Shown here piece after piece: positions 49,441 through 58,273 of a stretch of DNA of 64,000 nt; position 1 is the stretch's first letter, and each line of letters opens with the position of its first letter. The notes under the pieces were generated by a model. It saw nothing but the letters and a program-made list of their open reading frames with translations. It did not search any database and was not told the DNA's origin. This DNA comes from Xanthobacter tagetidis (GTDB lineage: Bacteria > Pseudomonadota > Alphaproteobacteria > Rhizobiales > Xanthobacteraceae): assembly GCF_003667445.1 (NCBI RefSeq), contig NZ_RCTF01000024.1, positions 1 through 64,000 on the forward strand, given 5' to 3'. The position numbers were made by a program, and so were the translations under genes.

Positions 49441-50451
49441 TCAGTTCGGCGCCGTCAGCGCGCCGGTGGCGCGGTCGTAGCGCCACATGGCGCCGGGCGC
49501 GATGCGGGTGCCGCCGATCGCGCGCTCCACCTGGTTTTCGCTGGCATGGTCGAAGCGGCCCGCCAGCGCCGCCGCGCCCGCCTTGGTGAGGGCGATCTCG
49601 GCCCCCGCATAGGCGCGGTAGGAGGCTTCGGCCGCGCCGTTGTCCCCCGGCGTGAAGCCGAGCGGCCCGCAATCGCCGGTGCGGAACGGCAGGCCCTCGA
49701 TGAGCGGCTCGTGGGCGAAGGCGAGGCCGTCGAGGCGCAGGAAGAAGGGCAGGTCCGCCAGGAACTGCGCCTCGTCCATGGAATGGACGGCGCCGAACAC
49801 CTTGGCGACCTTCGCCGGCCCATCCGCCAATTGGCGCAGGATGCGCTCCTCGGTCAGCGAGAGGCCGGAATGCGGTGCCGGGAACTCCGCCAGCAGCCGC
49901 AGCAGCGCGGGGCCGAGATAGGGCAGGCACTCGTGCCGCTTCTGCGCGAAGGCGCAAAGCGCGGTGGGGGTCGGGGCGGTGAAGGCCTCCCAGGCCTGCC
50001 GGCCGGTCTCGATCTGCACCTGCGACAACGGCGTGCGCGCGCCGGCCAGGGCCGTGACCTCGTCCGCCTCCATCACGCCGAGATAGTGCGAGGCCTGGAG
50101 CAGGAACAGGCCCATGCGGTCGGGCTGGTCGGAAAAATAGTTCAGCACCTGGATCAGCTGGAGCTGGTCGTAGAGGTCGTGCTCGAACCAGAGCTCCACC
50201 TCGCCATAGGCGCCGTGCACCTCGATCTGGGCGTCGCGGTGGGCGAAGTCGGCGCGCACGGCGTCCAGTTCCATGCCGAGCGCCTCGGCGAGGAACTCCG
50301 CGCGCACGTCGGAAACCCGGTCGAGGTCGGGGTCGGCCGGCACCGGGCCGTCATGCAGCATGTCCTGCCAGGGAACGAGGTGGCCCTTCAGGCCCGCCGC
50401 ACGGATGCGCCCGACGGCGGCATCGCCATTGGTGATGATGAGCTTCGGCAT
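49441..50451 (-). CDS. DUF1835 domain-containing protein
   Basis: A 336-residue cytoplasmic protein. The N-terminus KLIITNGDAAVGRIRAAG, VPWQDMLHDGPVP and ELWFEHDLYDQLQLIQVL is the DUF1835 pattern (residues 1-120); the C-terminal part has a winged-helix-like LSLTEERILRQLADG and FHASEN-type tail. The function of this family is not known. It stands alone, convergent with the HAD gene and 48 bases from queF on the same strand. Confidence 0.85.
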   Translation of the reverse strand: MPKLIITNGDAAVGRIRAAGLKGHLVPWQDMLHDGPVPADPDLDRVSDVRAEFLAEALGMELDAVRADFAHRDAQIEVHGAYGEVELWFEHDLYDQLQLIQVLNYFSDQPDRMGLFLLQASHYLGVMEADEVTALAGARTPLSQVQIETGRQAWEAFTAPTPTALCAFAQKRHECLPYLGPALLRLLAEFPAPHSGLSLTEERILRQLADGPAKVAKVFGAVHSMDEAQFLADLPFFLRLDGLAFAHEPLIEGLPFRTGDCGPLGFTPGDNGAAEASYRAYAGAEIALTKAGAAALAGRFDHASENQVERAIGGTRIAPGAMWRYDRATGALTAPN

Positions 50452-50499
50452 GGAGGCCTGCCTTTCCCGGCGCCCGGGCGCCGCATCGATCCCCCGCGT

Positions 50500-50952
50500 T
50501 CAACCGCGCCCACGATAGGGCGCGACGCCCGTCTCGGGAAGCCATGCCCCCTTCGGCAGGGTGCCGGTCTGCCAGAACACGTCGATCGGGATGCCGCCCC
50601 TCGGATACCAATAGCCAGCGATGCGCAGGAAGCGCGGTTCTAGCAGGCCGGCGAGCCGCTTGCCGATGGCCACGGTGCAATCCTCGTGGAAGGCGCCGTG
50701 GTTGCGGAACGCGGCGAGGTAGAGCTTCAGCGACTTGGATTCCACCAGGAAGCGGTCGGGCACGTAGTCGATGACGAGGTGCGCGAAGTCGGGCTGCCCC
50801 GTCACCGGGCACAGCGAGGTGAATTCCGGGCAGGTGAAGCGCGCCACATAGTCGGTGTCCGGATGCGGGTTCGGCACGCGGTCGAGCACCGCCGCGTCCG
50901 GTGAGGGGGGCAGGGCGGTCTGGCTGCCGAGCTGGAGCGGCTGTTCGGTCAT
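50500..50952 (-). CDS. queF: NADPH-dependent 7-cyano-7-deazaguanine reductase
   Basis: A 150-residue single-domain (type I) QueF that reduces preQ0 to preQ1 in queuosine synthesis. The nucleophile Cys is in FTSLCPVTGQPDFAH (near residue 48) with the acid Asp seven residues later, and the NADPH motif ESKSLKLYLAAFRNH and FHEDC are intact. No other queuosine genes are adjacent. It is divergent from eno with 188 bases between; no preQ1 riboswitch could be recognised by eye. Confidence 0.96.
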   Translation of the reverse strand: MTEQPLQLGSQTALPPSPDAAVLDRVPNPHPDTDYVARFTCPEFTSLCPVTGQPDFAHLVIDYVPDRFLVESKSLKLYLAAFRNHGAFHEDCTVAIGKRLAGLLEPRFLRIAGYWYPRGGIPIDVFWQTGTLPKGAWLPETGVAPYRGRG

Positions 50953-51140
50953 GGCTCAATTCCTCGGGAACGCGGGCAATAGGGCTCTTCGTGCTTGGGT
51001 TCAACCGGCGCCGCCGCCGGGGAAAGCCCATCCTTGCCCACGGCGCGGCACTGCTTCGCCGCCCAGCCCCCTTCGCACGGAAGCGTGATCGCGCTAGAAG
51101 CACCGCGCCCGCAAGCTGTGCACCAGGGAAGGACCATTTC

Positions 51141-52424
51141 ATGACCGCCATCGTCGACATCATCGCCCGGGAAATCCTGGACAGCCGCGGCAATCCCACG
51201 GTGGAAGTGGACGTGGTGCTGGAGGATGGCTCCTTCGGCCGCGCGGCGGTGCCCTCCGGCGCCTCCACCGGCGCGCACGAGGCGGTGGAGCTGCGCGACG
51301 GCGATGCCGACCGCTATCTCGGCAAGGGCGTCGAGAAGGCGGTCGAGGCGGTCAACGGCGAGATCTTCGACGCCATCGGCGGCTACGAGGCCGAGGACCA
51401 GGCGCATATCGACAATGTGCTGATCGGCCTCGACGGCACGCCCAACAAGGCGCGGCTCGGCGCCAACGCCATCCTCGGCGTGTCGCTCGCGGTGGCCAAG
51501 GCGGCGGCGATCGCCTCCGATCTGCCGCTCTACCGCTATGTGGGCGGCGTGAACGCCCGCGTGCTGCCGGTGCCGATGATGAACATCATCAATGGCGGCG
51601 CCCATGCGGACAACCCGATCGACTTCCAGGAATTCATGATCCTGCCCGCCGGCGCGCCCACCTTCGCGGAAGGCCTGCGCTGGGGCGCCGAGGTGTTCCA
51701 CACCCTGAAGAAGGGCCTCAAGGCCGCCGGCCACAACACCAATGTGGGCGACGAGGGCGGCTTCGCCCCGAACCTGCCCTCCGCCGACGCGGCGCTCGAC
51801 TTCGTGATGACCGCCATCGAGAAGGCGGGCTTCAAGCCGGGCGAGGACATCTATCTCGGCCTCGACTGCGCGGCGACCGAGTTCTTCAAGGACGGCGCCT
51901 ACCATTATGAGGGCGAGGGCAAGACGCGCTCCATCGAGGAGCAGGTGGCGTACCTCGCCGACCTCGTCGGCCGCTATCCCATCGTCACCATCGAGGACGG
52001 CATGTCGGAGGACGACTGGGCCGGCTGGAAGCTCGTGACCGACGCGATCGGCGCCAAGTGCCAGCTGGTGGGCGACGACCTCTTCGTCACCAATGTGGAG
52101 CGCCTGTCGCGCGGCATCAAGCAGGGCGTGGGCAATGCCATCCTGGTCAAGGTGAACCAGATCGGCTCGCTCACCGAGACGCTCGACGCGGTCGAAATGG
52201 CCCACAAGGCGGGCTACCGCGCCGTGATGTCCCATCGCTCCGGCGAGACCGAGGACGCCACCATCGCCGACCTCGCGGTGGCGACGAACTGCGGGCAGAT
52301 CAAGACCGGCTCCCTCGCCCGCGCCGACCGCACCGCCAAGTACAACCAGCTGCTGCGCATCGAGCAGGAACTGGGCAACGAGGCCCGCTACGCCGGCAAG
52401 GCCGCGCTGAAGGCGCTTGCCTGA
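51141..52424 (+). CDS. eno: Enolase
   Basis: A 427-residue enolase converting 2-phosphoglycerate to phosphoenolpyruvate. Motifs: REILDSRGNPTVEVDV, VPSGASTGAHEA (mobile loop), NIINGGAHADNPIDFQEFM (catalytic Glu), GDEGGFAPNL, Mg ligands in YLGLDCAATEF, IEDGMSEDDW and GDDLFVTN, catalytic Lys in ILVKVNQIGS, and SHRSGETED. ATG 51141 follows GGAAGGA. The open frame upstream to 50901 is not part of the gene. A block of three long repeats follows its stop. Confidence 0.98.
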   Translation: MTAIVDIIAREILDSRGNPTVEVDVVLEDGSFGRAAVPSGASTGAHEAVELRDGDADRYLGKGVEKAVEAVNGEIFDAIGGYEAEDQAHIDNVLIGLDGTPNKARLGANAILGVSLAVAKAAAIASDLPLYRYVGGVNARVLPVPMMNIINGGAHADNPIDFQEFMILPAGAPTFAEGLRWGAEVFHTLKKGLKAAGHNTNVGDEGGFAPNLPSADAALDFVMTAIEKAGFKPGEDIYLGLDCAATEFFKDGAYHYEGEGKTRSIEEQVAYLADLVGRYPIVTIEDGMSEDDWAGWKLVTDAIGAKCQLVGDDLFVTNVERLSRGIKQGVGNAILVKVNQIGSLTETLDAVEMAHKAGYRAVMSHRSGETEDATIADLAVATNCGQIKTGSLARADRTAKYNQLLRIEQELGNEARYAGKAALKALA

Positions 52425-52432
52425 GCCTGGCG

Positions 52433-53060
52433 CCCTCGCGCCCCGGCCGACTGGAGCGTCAGCGGAAGGAGAGCCGGGGCCCAGCGCGAGAGTCCGCCGC
52501 AGGCGGCAACTCCCGCCGCAGGCGGAGGAAGTTGGTATTGCCGGCTGCGCCGGAGCCTCCCCTGGACCCCGGCTCGGCGCTCAAGCTTCGCTTTCGCTTG
52601 GCCGGGGAACGACGGCTTCGCCGTCGCAGCGGCATCCTCAGTCGGTCACGACGCACCCTCGCGCCCCGGCCGACTGGAGCGTCAGCGGAAGGAGAGCCGG
52701 GGCCCAGCGCAAGGGTCCGCCGCAGGCGGCAACTCCCGCCGCAGGCGGAGGGACGTGGGTATTGCCGGCTGCGCCGGAGCCTCCCCTGGACCCCGGCTCG
52801 GCGCTCCACCTTCGGTGTCGCTGGGCCGGGGAACGACGGCTGCGCCGTCGCAGCGGCATCCTCAGTGTCGGTCCGGACGCACCCTCGCGCCCCGGCCGAC
52901 TGGAGCGTCAGCGGAAGGAGAGCCGGGGCCCAGCGCAAGGGTCTGCCGCAGGCGGAGGAAGTTGGTATTGCCGGCTACGCCGGAGTCTCCCCTGGACCCC
53001 GGCTCGGCGCTCCACCTCCGGTGTCGCTTGGCCGGGGAACGACGGCTTCGCCGTCGCTGG
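52433..53060. repeat. Three copies of a ~225-bp repeat between eno and hemB
   Basis: Copies start at 52433, 52656 and 52882 with the shared opening CCCTCGCGCCCCGGCCGACT. Each holds small hairpins, such as CGACGGC-TTC-GCCGTCG near its end. The third copy lacks about 20 bases present in the first two (the segment with a second CCGCCGCAGGCGG unit). The block fills the whole gap between convergent eno and hemB and is probably non-coding; a long open frame runs through it only because of base composition. Confidence 0.85.
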
Positions 53061-53076
53061 GCCGGGGAACCGCCCT

Positions 53077-54132
53077 TCACCCCGCCGTCAGCTTCTCCGC
53101 CACGCGCGGGGCGAAATAGGTGAGGATGCCGTCGGCGCCGGCGCGCTTGAAGGCCATCAGGCTCTCCAGCATGATCCGGTCGCCCTCCACCCAGCCGTTG
53201 CGGGCCGCACCCTCGATCATCGCGTACTCGCCGGACACCTGGTAGGCATAGGTGGGCAGGCCGAACGCCTCCTTCACCCGCCAGACGATGTCGAGATAGG
53301 GCAAACCGGGCTTCACCATCAGCATGTCGGCGCCTTCCTCCACGTCGAGCGCCGCCTCGCGCAGCGCCTCCGCGCCGTTGCCGGGGTCCATCTGGTAGGT
53401 GCGCTTGTCGCCGGTGAGGGTCTTCGCCGTGCCGATGGCGTCGCGGAACGGCCCGTAGAAGGCGGACGCGAACTTCGCCGCATAGGACATGATCTGCACG
53501 TCCTCGAACCCGGCCGCGTCGAGCCCGGCGCGGATGGCGCCGACGCGCCCGTCCATCATGTCGGAGGGGGCGATGACGTCGGCTCCGGCCGCCGCCTGGG
53601 TCACGGCCTGGCGCACCAGGACCTCGACGGTCGGATCGTTGAGGATGCGCCCGTCCTCCAGCAGCCCGTCATGGCCGTGGCTGGTGAAGGGATCGAGCGC
53701 CACGTCGGTGATGAGGCCGATGTCCGGGATTTCGGCCTTGATGGCGCGCAGCGCGCGGCACACCACGTTGGCGCCGTTGAGCGCCTCCGATCCCATTTCG
53801 TCGCGCCGGGCCGGGTCCACGTAGGGAAAGATGGCGAGCGCGGGGATCTTCAGCTTCGCCGCGAATTCCGCCGCGCGCACCGCCTCGTCGACCGTCAGGC
53901 GCTCGACGCCGGGCATGGAGGCGATGGGAGTGCGGGTCGCCTTGCCGTCCATCACGAAGATCGGCCAGATGAGATCATCGACGGTGAGCGTGTTCTCGCG
54001 CACCAGCCGGCGCGACCAGTCGGCCTTGCGGTTGCGGCGCAGACGCACGGGAAGGTCGAGCCGGTGGCCGGAGCGCTCGGGCGCGGCGGCGATCTCGGCG
54101 GCGGGGCGGATGCGGGGTGTGCTCATCGGCAT
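53077..54132 (-). CDS. hemB: Delta-aminolevulinic acid dehydratase (porphobilinogen synthase)
   Basis: A 351-residue enzyme joining two 5-aminolevulinate molecules into porphobilinogen for haem and related tetrapyrroles. The Schiff-base lysines are in MSYAAKFASAFYGPFRDA and DMLMVKPGLPYLDI. The metal site reads DVALDPFTSHGHDG: the Cys ligands of zinc enzymes are replaced by Asp/Ala, marking the Mg-type HemB common in alphaproteobacteria. Start ATG 54132 (GGGAAAG upstream); ATG 54126 would also serve. Confidence 0.97.
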   Translation of the reverse strand: MPMSTPRIRPAAEIAAAPERSGHRLDLPVRLRRNRKADWSRRLVRENTLTVDDLIWPIFVMDGKATRTPIASMPGVERLTVDEAVRAAEFAAKLKIPALAIFPYVDPARRDEMGSEALNGANVVCRALRAIKAEIPDIGLITDVALDPFTSHGHDGLLEDGRILNDPTVEVLVRQAVTQAAAGADVIAPSDMMDGRVGAIRAGLDAAGFEDVQIMSYAAKFASAFYGPFRDAIGTAKTLTGDKRTYQMDPGNGAEALREAALDVEEGADMLMVKPGLPYLDIVWRVKEAFGLPTYAYQVSGEYAMIEGAARNGWVEGDRIMLESLMAFKRAGADGILTYFAPRVAEKLTAG

Positions 54133-54374
54133 GGTCGGTCTTTCCCGCGGCCGCAGGGGCGGCCGGAATGCGTGCGGGCGGTTGCGCCCGGTCGTCGCGC
54201 GGCGCCAGCGCGCCGCCGCGCATTTATAGCGCCCGCGGCCCGGCACCGCGAGTGCGGCGGCATGGCAAACGTTGACGCTGGCTCGCGCCGCGAATAACGC
54301 TCCCCATGGCCGCTGCCGGACCGCCTCAGGCGCAGGCCGGCCACAAGCGCACGACGCGGAGGAACAAGGACGCC

Positions 54375-55439
54375 ATGGAGCCCGAGGTCATCCTGGAGGA
54401 GAAGGGCGCCGCAGGCGTCATCACGCTCAACCGGCCGAAGGCGCTCAACGCGCTGACCTTGCCCATGGTGCGCGAGATCATGCCGCGCCTGCGCCGCTGG
54501 GCGGCGGACCCGGCCGTCACCCGCGTCATCATCAAGGGGGCGGGGGAAAAGGCGTTCTGCGCCGGCGGCGACGTGCGCTGGCTCTGCGAATCCGGCCGCA
54601 GCGGCCGGGTCGGCGATGCGCTCGCCTTCTGGCGCGAGGAATATATTCTCAACCACTATATCGGCAGCTTCCCCAAGCCCTATGTCTCCCTGATCGACGG
54701 CATCTGCATGGGCGGCGGATTCGGCCTCTCCGCGCACGGCGCGCACCGGGTGGCGGGGGACCGCTATCTGTTCGCCATGCCGGAAGTGGGCATCGGCCTG
54801 CTGCCGGACGTGGGGGGCACCCACGTGCTGCCGCGCCTGCCCGGCGCGTTCGGCACCTATCTGGCGCTGACCGGCGCGCGCATCCGCGCCGCCGACGCCT
54901 TTGCGGCCGGCCTCGCCACCGATGTCGTGCCCTCCGCCGCCTTCCCGGCGCTGGAGGCCGCGCTGATCGACGGCGGCGAGGTGGAGCGCACCATTTCCGA
55001 CCACCGCATCGAGCCCGGCCCCGGCCCGCTCGCAGAACGGCGCGCCTTCATCTCAGCCGCCTTTTCGCGCCCGACTGTCGCCGCGATCCTCGCCGCGCTC
55101 GACGCCGCCGCGATCCAAGGCGGCGCCGACGGGGAATTCGCCGCCCTCACGGCGGCCGAAATCCGCACCAAGTCGCCCACCTCGCTGTCGATCGCCATGG
55201 AGCAGATCCGGCGCGGCCCGTCGCTCGATCTCGCCGGCTGCCTGAAGGCGGAGTACCGCGCCGTCACCCGGGTCGCGGCGGGCCATGATTTCTACGAGGG
55301 CGTGCGCGCCGTGCTGATCGACCGCGACAATGCCCCGCGCTGGCACCCGGCGAGCCTGGCGGAGGTGGACCCGGAGGTCATCGCCGCGCATTTCGCGCCC
55401 ATCGACGACGAACTCGAACTCCTGGCGCCGGGGGCATGA
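54375..55439 (+). CDS. 3-hydroxyisobutyryl-CoA hydrolase-like crotonase-fold protein
   Basis: A 354-residue protein of the enoyl-CoA hydratase superfamily, with the longer C-terminal part of HIBCH enzymes. Motifs: ITLNRPKALNALTLPMVREI, GAGEKAFCAGGDVRWL, GICMGGGFGLSAHGAHRVA and the catalytic MPEVGIGLLPDVGGTH (Glu and Asp), then KSPTSLSIAMEQI. It would release 3-hydroxyisobutyrate from its CoA ester in valine breakdown. ATG 54375 with AAGGA upstream is preferred to ATG 54306. It overlaps the following membrane-protein gene by four bases. Confidence 0.88.
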   Translation: MEPEVILEEKGAAGVITLNRPKALNALTLPMVREIMPRLRRWAADPAVTRVIIKGAGEKAFCAGGDVRWLCESGRSGRVGDALAFWREEYILNHYIGSFPKPYVSLIDGICMGGGFGLSAHGAHRVAGDRYLFAMPEVGIGLLPDVGGTHVLPRLPGAFGTYLALTGARIRAADAFAAGLATDVVPSAAFPALEAALIDGGEVERTISDHRIEPGPGPLAERRAFISAAFSRPTVAAILAALDAAAIQGGADGEFAALTAAEIRTKSPTSLSIAMEQIRRGPSLDLAGCLKAEYRAVTRVAAGHDFYEGVRAVLIDRDNAPRWHPASLAEVDPEVIAAHFAPIDDELELLAPGA

Positions 55440-55867
55440 GCCAGTACGAGCCCATCGACGCCAGCGCCCGCGCCACCCTGGAAAAGCTGCCGCCGTGGCG
55501 GCGGCGGCTGTTCCTGTTCCTGCGCGCGGTGGCGGCCTTCCTGCTGATCGAGGGGGTGATCCACTGGGCGGTCATCCTCGGCATCGGCGACAGCACGCCC
55601 TCGCACTTCGAGCAGATGAGCACGATGGCGCAGGCGGCAGTGGTCTGGGCCGCCATCATCGATCCCATCGCCGGCGTCGGGCTATGGCTGCGCGCCGGCT
55701 GGGCGGTGGTGCTCTGGCTGATCGCGACGCTGACGCAGGTCATGTTCGGCGCGCTGGCGCCGGCGGAGATGACCCGCATCCTCATCTTCACCATGGTCGA
55801 GCTGGGCCTGGTGGTGGCCTATGCGGTGCTCTCCATCAAGGCGGCGCAGGAAAGCGACGAGCGCTGA
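55436..55867 (+). CDS. Small inner-membrane protein (DUF6163-like)
   Basis: A 143-residue protein with four hydrophobic segments (near 30-48, 68-85, 90-110 and 115-133) and charged ends. It resembles the DUF6163 proteins found next to hydroxyisobutyryl-CoA hydrolase-like genes in Hyphomicrobiales. Its function is not known. It is translationally coupled to the preceding gene through an ATGA overlap and ends 9 bases before a strong hairpin. Confidence 0.8.
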   Translation: MSQYEPIDASARATLEKLPPWRRRLFLFLRAVAAFLLIEGVIHWAVILGIGDSTPSHFEQMSTMAQAAVVWAAIIDPIAGVGLWLRAGWAVVLWLIATLTQVMFGALAPAEMTRILIFTMVELGLVVAYAVLSIKAAQESDER

Positions 55868-55875
55868 AGCGACGA

Positions 55876-55899
55876 GCGGCGGGCGCGGCGGCCCGCCGC
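55876..55899. terminator. Bidirectional hairpin
   Basis: GCGGCGGGC (55876-55884), six-base loop, GCCCGCCGC (55891-55899): a perfect 9-bp stem, 8 bases from the stop of the + gene and 8 bases from the stop of the small minus-strand ORF. Its symmetrical placement supports both ends being real. Confidence 0.6.
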
Positions 55900-55907
55900 C
55901 CACCGCC

Positions 55908-56000
55908 TCAGGACCAACTGCCGAGATAAGCGAGGACGCAGATCACCAGGATGGCCGCCACGATGATCCAGTGGCGCGCGGCGAAATTGTGCAGAATCAT
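55908..56000 (-). CDS. Predicted 30-residue single-pass membrane peptide
   Basis: ATG 56000 to TGA 55908 encodes 30 residues: a short basic N-terminus (HNFAARH) and a hydrophobic helix (WIIVAAILVICVLAYLG). It lies 18 bases after the HTH gene on the same strand and ends next to a terminator-like hairpin. The Shine-Dalgarno is weak. No family is known to me; it could be a small membrane regulator. It is too short for standard gene calling, so it is probably unannotated in relatives. Confidence 0.5.
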   Translation of the reverse strand: MILHNFAARHWIIVAAILVICVLAYLGSWS

Positions 56001-56018
56001 GAAGGGATCCGTTCCGGC

Positions 56019-56306
56019 TCAGTCGTCGTTGGAGGCGTTGAGGTCTTCCGGGCGCAGCCCTTCCGACTTGGGGCGCAGGATGACGCCCAGCGATCCGCCA
56101 TTGGTGAAGGCGATGCCCGCATCCGCGAGCGCATCGGCAAGGCGGGTGCGGTTCGCGGCGAGGGGGTCATGGGTCGCCGCGTCAGCCTCGACGGCGCGCA
56201 CCTCCGCTTCGGTGAGGCCGGTGCGGTCGGCGAGTTCCTGGCGCTTCCAGCCGAGCAGCGCGCGGCCCGCCTTGATCTGGCGGCCTGTGACCTTGGATTG
56301 CGGCAA
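56019..56306 (-). CDS. Small XRE-type helix-turn-helix protein
   Basis: A 95-residue protein. The HTH is GRQIKAGRALLGWKRQELADRTGLTEAEVRAVE in two helices, followed by RLADALADAGIAFTNGG and a short tail with VILRPKSEGL. This one-domain layout, with an IAFTNGG-V turn after the HTH, is a frequent alphaproteobacterial form. TTG 56306 is proposed as start because GGGGGAGG lies seven bases upstream; ATG 56342 would add 12 residues without homology. A 30-residue membrane ORF follows 18 bases later. Target unknown. Confidence 0.8.
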   Translation of the reverse strand: MPQSKVTGRQIKAGRALLGWKRQELADRTGLTEAEVRAVEADAATHDPLAANRTRLADALADAGIAFTNGGSLGVILRPKSEGLRPEDLNASNDD

Positions 56307-56399
56307 TCGCGAACCTCCCCCTGAGGCCGGGGACCATGCCATGCCGTGCCGGCAGGCACAATGCCGTGGCCGTCCGGCGCGGCCGAAGTCCTTGCGCCG

Positions 56400-57101
56400 T
56401 CAGAAGGTCTCCACCCACGGCCGCAGATCGATCTCGGCGCTCCAGGCGGAGCGGTGCTGGCGGTGCAGCGCGAGATAGCTCGCGGCGATGGCATCCGGAT
56501 CGAGCCAGCGGTCGGGCGGCCCGTCGGTGGGCCGAGACGGCGCGGCGATGCCGCCGTCGATGATCGCGTGCGCCACATGGATGCCGCGCGGCCCGAGCTC
56601 GCGCGCGAGGCCCTGGGCCAAGCCGCGCAGGGCGAACTTCGCCATGGCGAAGGGCGCCGACTGCGGCATGGCCTTCACGGAGGCGGTGGCGCCGGTGAAG
56701 AGCAGCGTTCCCGCCCCGCGCGGCAGCATGCGCCGGGACGCCGCCTGGGCCGTGAGGAAGCCGGCGAAGGCGCCGGCCTGATAGGCCGCCATCACCGCCT
56801 GCGGGTCGAGGTCCTCGATCGGCCCGCGCAGGCGCCGGGAGACGTTGAACAGCACGAGGTCCGGAGGCCCGAGGTCGGTCTCGGCGCGCGCGAAAGCCGC
56901 CTCGATCTGCGCCGGGTCGGACGCGTCGGCGGCCAGCGCGACAACCTGCGTGCGCGTCGCCAGCTCGGCGGCGAGACCCTCCAGCTTGCCGGTGTCGCGG
57001 GCGATGAGCGCTAGGCGGAAGCCCTCGCGCGCCAGGAGGCGGGCGAAGCTGGCGCTGAGGCCCGGCCCTGCGCCCACGATGACGGCGACCTCTGTGCTCA
57101 T
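56400..57101 (-). CDS. SDR-family protein with Phe at the catalytic Tyr position
   Basis: A 233-residue short-chain dehydrogenase/reductase. The nucleotide motif is VGAGPGLSASFARLLAREGF and the next landmark is NVSRRL. The active-site segment TGATASVKAMPQSAPFAMAK shows Phe-x3-Lys where classical SDRs have Tyr-x3-Lys; the segment KFALRGLAQGLARELGPRGIHV continues normally. Related SDRs with the same substitution are known to me as a group, so this is probably not an error, but the chemistry may differ. Start 57101 at the family N-terminus. Divergent from the LuxR gene. Confidence 0.85.
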   Translation of the reverse strand: MSTEVAVIVGAGPGLSASFARLLAREGFRLALIARDTGKLEGLAAELATRTQVVALAADASDPAQIEAAFARAETDLGPPDLVLFNVSRRLRGPIEDLDPQAVMAAYQAGAFAGFLTAQAASRRMLPRGAGTLLFTGATASVKAMPQSAPFAMAKFALRGLAQGLARELGPRGIHVAHAIIDGGIAAPSRPTDGPPDRWLDPDAIAASYLALHRQHRSAWSAEIDLRPWVETF

Positions 57102-57190
57102 GGGCGCTCCTTTTCGGCATCGGACGGGGCGCCCTGTGATTGTGGCGCGCGGACGATGCCGATAGCTTAGCGATAGCCGGGAGCGATTGC

Positions 57191-58273
57191 ATGGAGCCAC
57201 CGTCTCAGCTTGTGGACGACATCTACGAGGCGGGATCGGTTCCCGAATTCTGGCCCCGGGCGCTGGAAAAGCTCGCCGCCACCGTCGACGGCGCGGGCGC
57301 GGCGCTGTTCGCGGTACGGGCCGACGGGCTGCGCTCCGTCGCCACCCCGTCCATGCTCGATCTGCTGCGGGAATTCGACGCTTTGGGCCGGCCCGAGATC
57401 AACCGGCGCACGCCGGCCGCCGTTGCCATGCGCCATCCGGGCTTCATCACCGAATACGACGTCTTCACCGAGGAGGAACTCGCGGTCGATCCCTTCTACG
57501 CCGAATTCCTGCGTCCGCGCGGCTACGGCTGGTGCGCCGGGAGCGCGATCTTCGTGCCCGGCGGAGACACCATCGTCATCTCGGTCGAGAAGCGGCTGAA
57601 CCTCGGGCCGGTATCTCGCGATCATGTGGCACTGCTCGACCGGATGCGCCCGCACCTCGCGCGCGCCGCCGCCTTCTCGGCGCGGCTCGCCCTCGACCGG
57701 GTGCGCTCGGCCACCGAGGCGCTCGGCCTGATCGGCCTTCCCGCTGCGGTTCTGGGCGACCGGCAGCAGCTCCTGTCCGCCAATGCGCTGTTCGAGGACC
57801 TGATCCCGGACGTGGTGCGCGCCCACCGCGCGCGGCTCATGCTGGCGGATCAGGGCGCCGACCGGCTGCTGGCCGACGCCTTCGCGCGCAGCCTGAAGCG
57901 CGCGGGCGGCGGCGTTCAGTCCATCCCCATCGCCGCGCAGGAGGCGCGCCCCGCCATGGTGGCGCACCTGCTGCCCGTGCGCGGGGTCGCCAACGACGTG
58001 TTCTCGGCGGCGAGCGGCCTGCTGATGCTGACTCCCGTCGTGGCGGGGAAAGGGCCGCCGCGCCAGTTGCTCGAAGGCCTGTTCGACCTGTCGCCGGCGG
58101 AGGCGCGGGTGGCGGGCGGGCTGGCGGATGGGTCGACCGTGGAGCAGCTTGCGCGCCTCCAGGGCGTTTCGTCGGAAACGGTGCGCGGCCATCTCAAGGC
58201 CGTGTTCGCCAAGACCGGCACGCACCGCCAGTCGGAACTGGTGCGCCTGCTGGCCGGGCCCTGGCATTTCTGA
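57191..58273 (+). CDS. LuxR-type HTH transcriptional regulator
   Basis: A 360-residue protein with a C-terminal LuxR HTH (about residues 297-355): FDLSPAEARVAGGLADG, VEQLARLQGVSSETVRGHLKAVF and KTGTHRQSELVRLL. The first 290 residues have no response-regulator receiver and no clear autoinducer domain; they look like a PAS/GAF-like sensory region. ATG 57191 follows GGGAG. It is divergent from the SDR gene (89 bases), which it may control. Signal unknown. Confidence 0.85.
   Translation: MEPPSQLVDDIYEAGSVPEFWPRALEKLAATVDGAGAALFAVRADGLRSVATPSMLDLLREFDALGRPEINRRTPAAVAMRHPGFITEYDVFTEEELAVDPFYAEFLRPRGYGWCAGSAIFVPGGDTIVISVEKRLNLGPVSRDHVALLDRMRPHLARAAAFSARLALDRVRSATEALGLIGLPAAVLGDRQQLLSANALFEDLIPDVVRAHRARLMLADQGADRLLADAFARSLKRAGGGVQSIPIAAQEARPAMVAHLLPVRGVANDVFSAASGLLMLTPVVAGKGPPRQLLEGLFDLSPAEARVAGGLADGSTVEQLARLQGVSSETVRGHLKAVFAKTGTHRQSELVRLLAGPWHF

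Noticed and set aside
50953..51140. preQ1 riboswitch near queF
   Set aside because: I could not recognise a preQ1 aptamer core in the spacer by eye, so it is not reported.
52417..54297. 626-codon open frame through the eno-hemB repeats
   Set aside because: It has repeated Pro/Arg/Gly-rich units from the DNA repeats, then runs antisense to hemB. No domain and no credible start.
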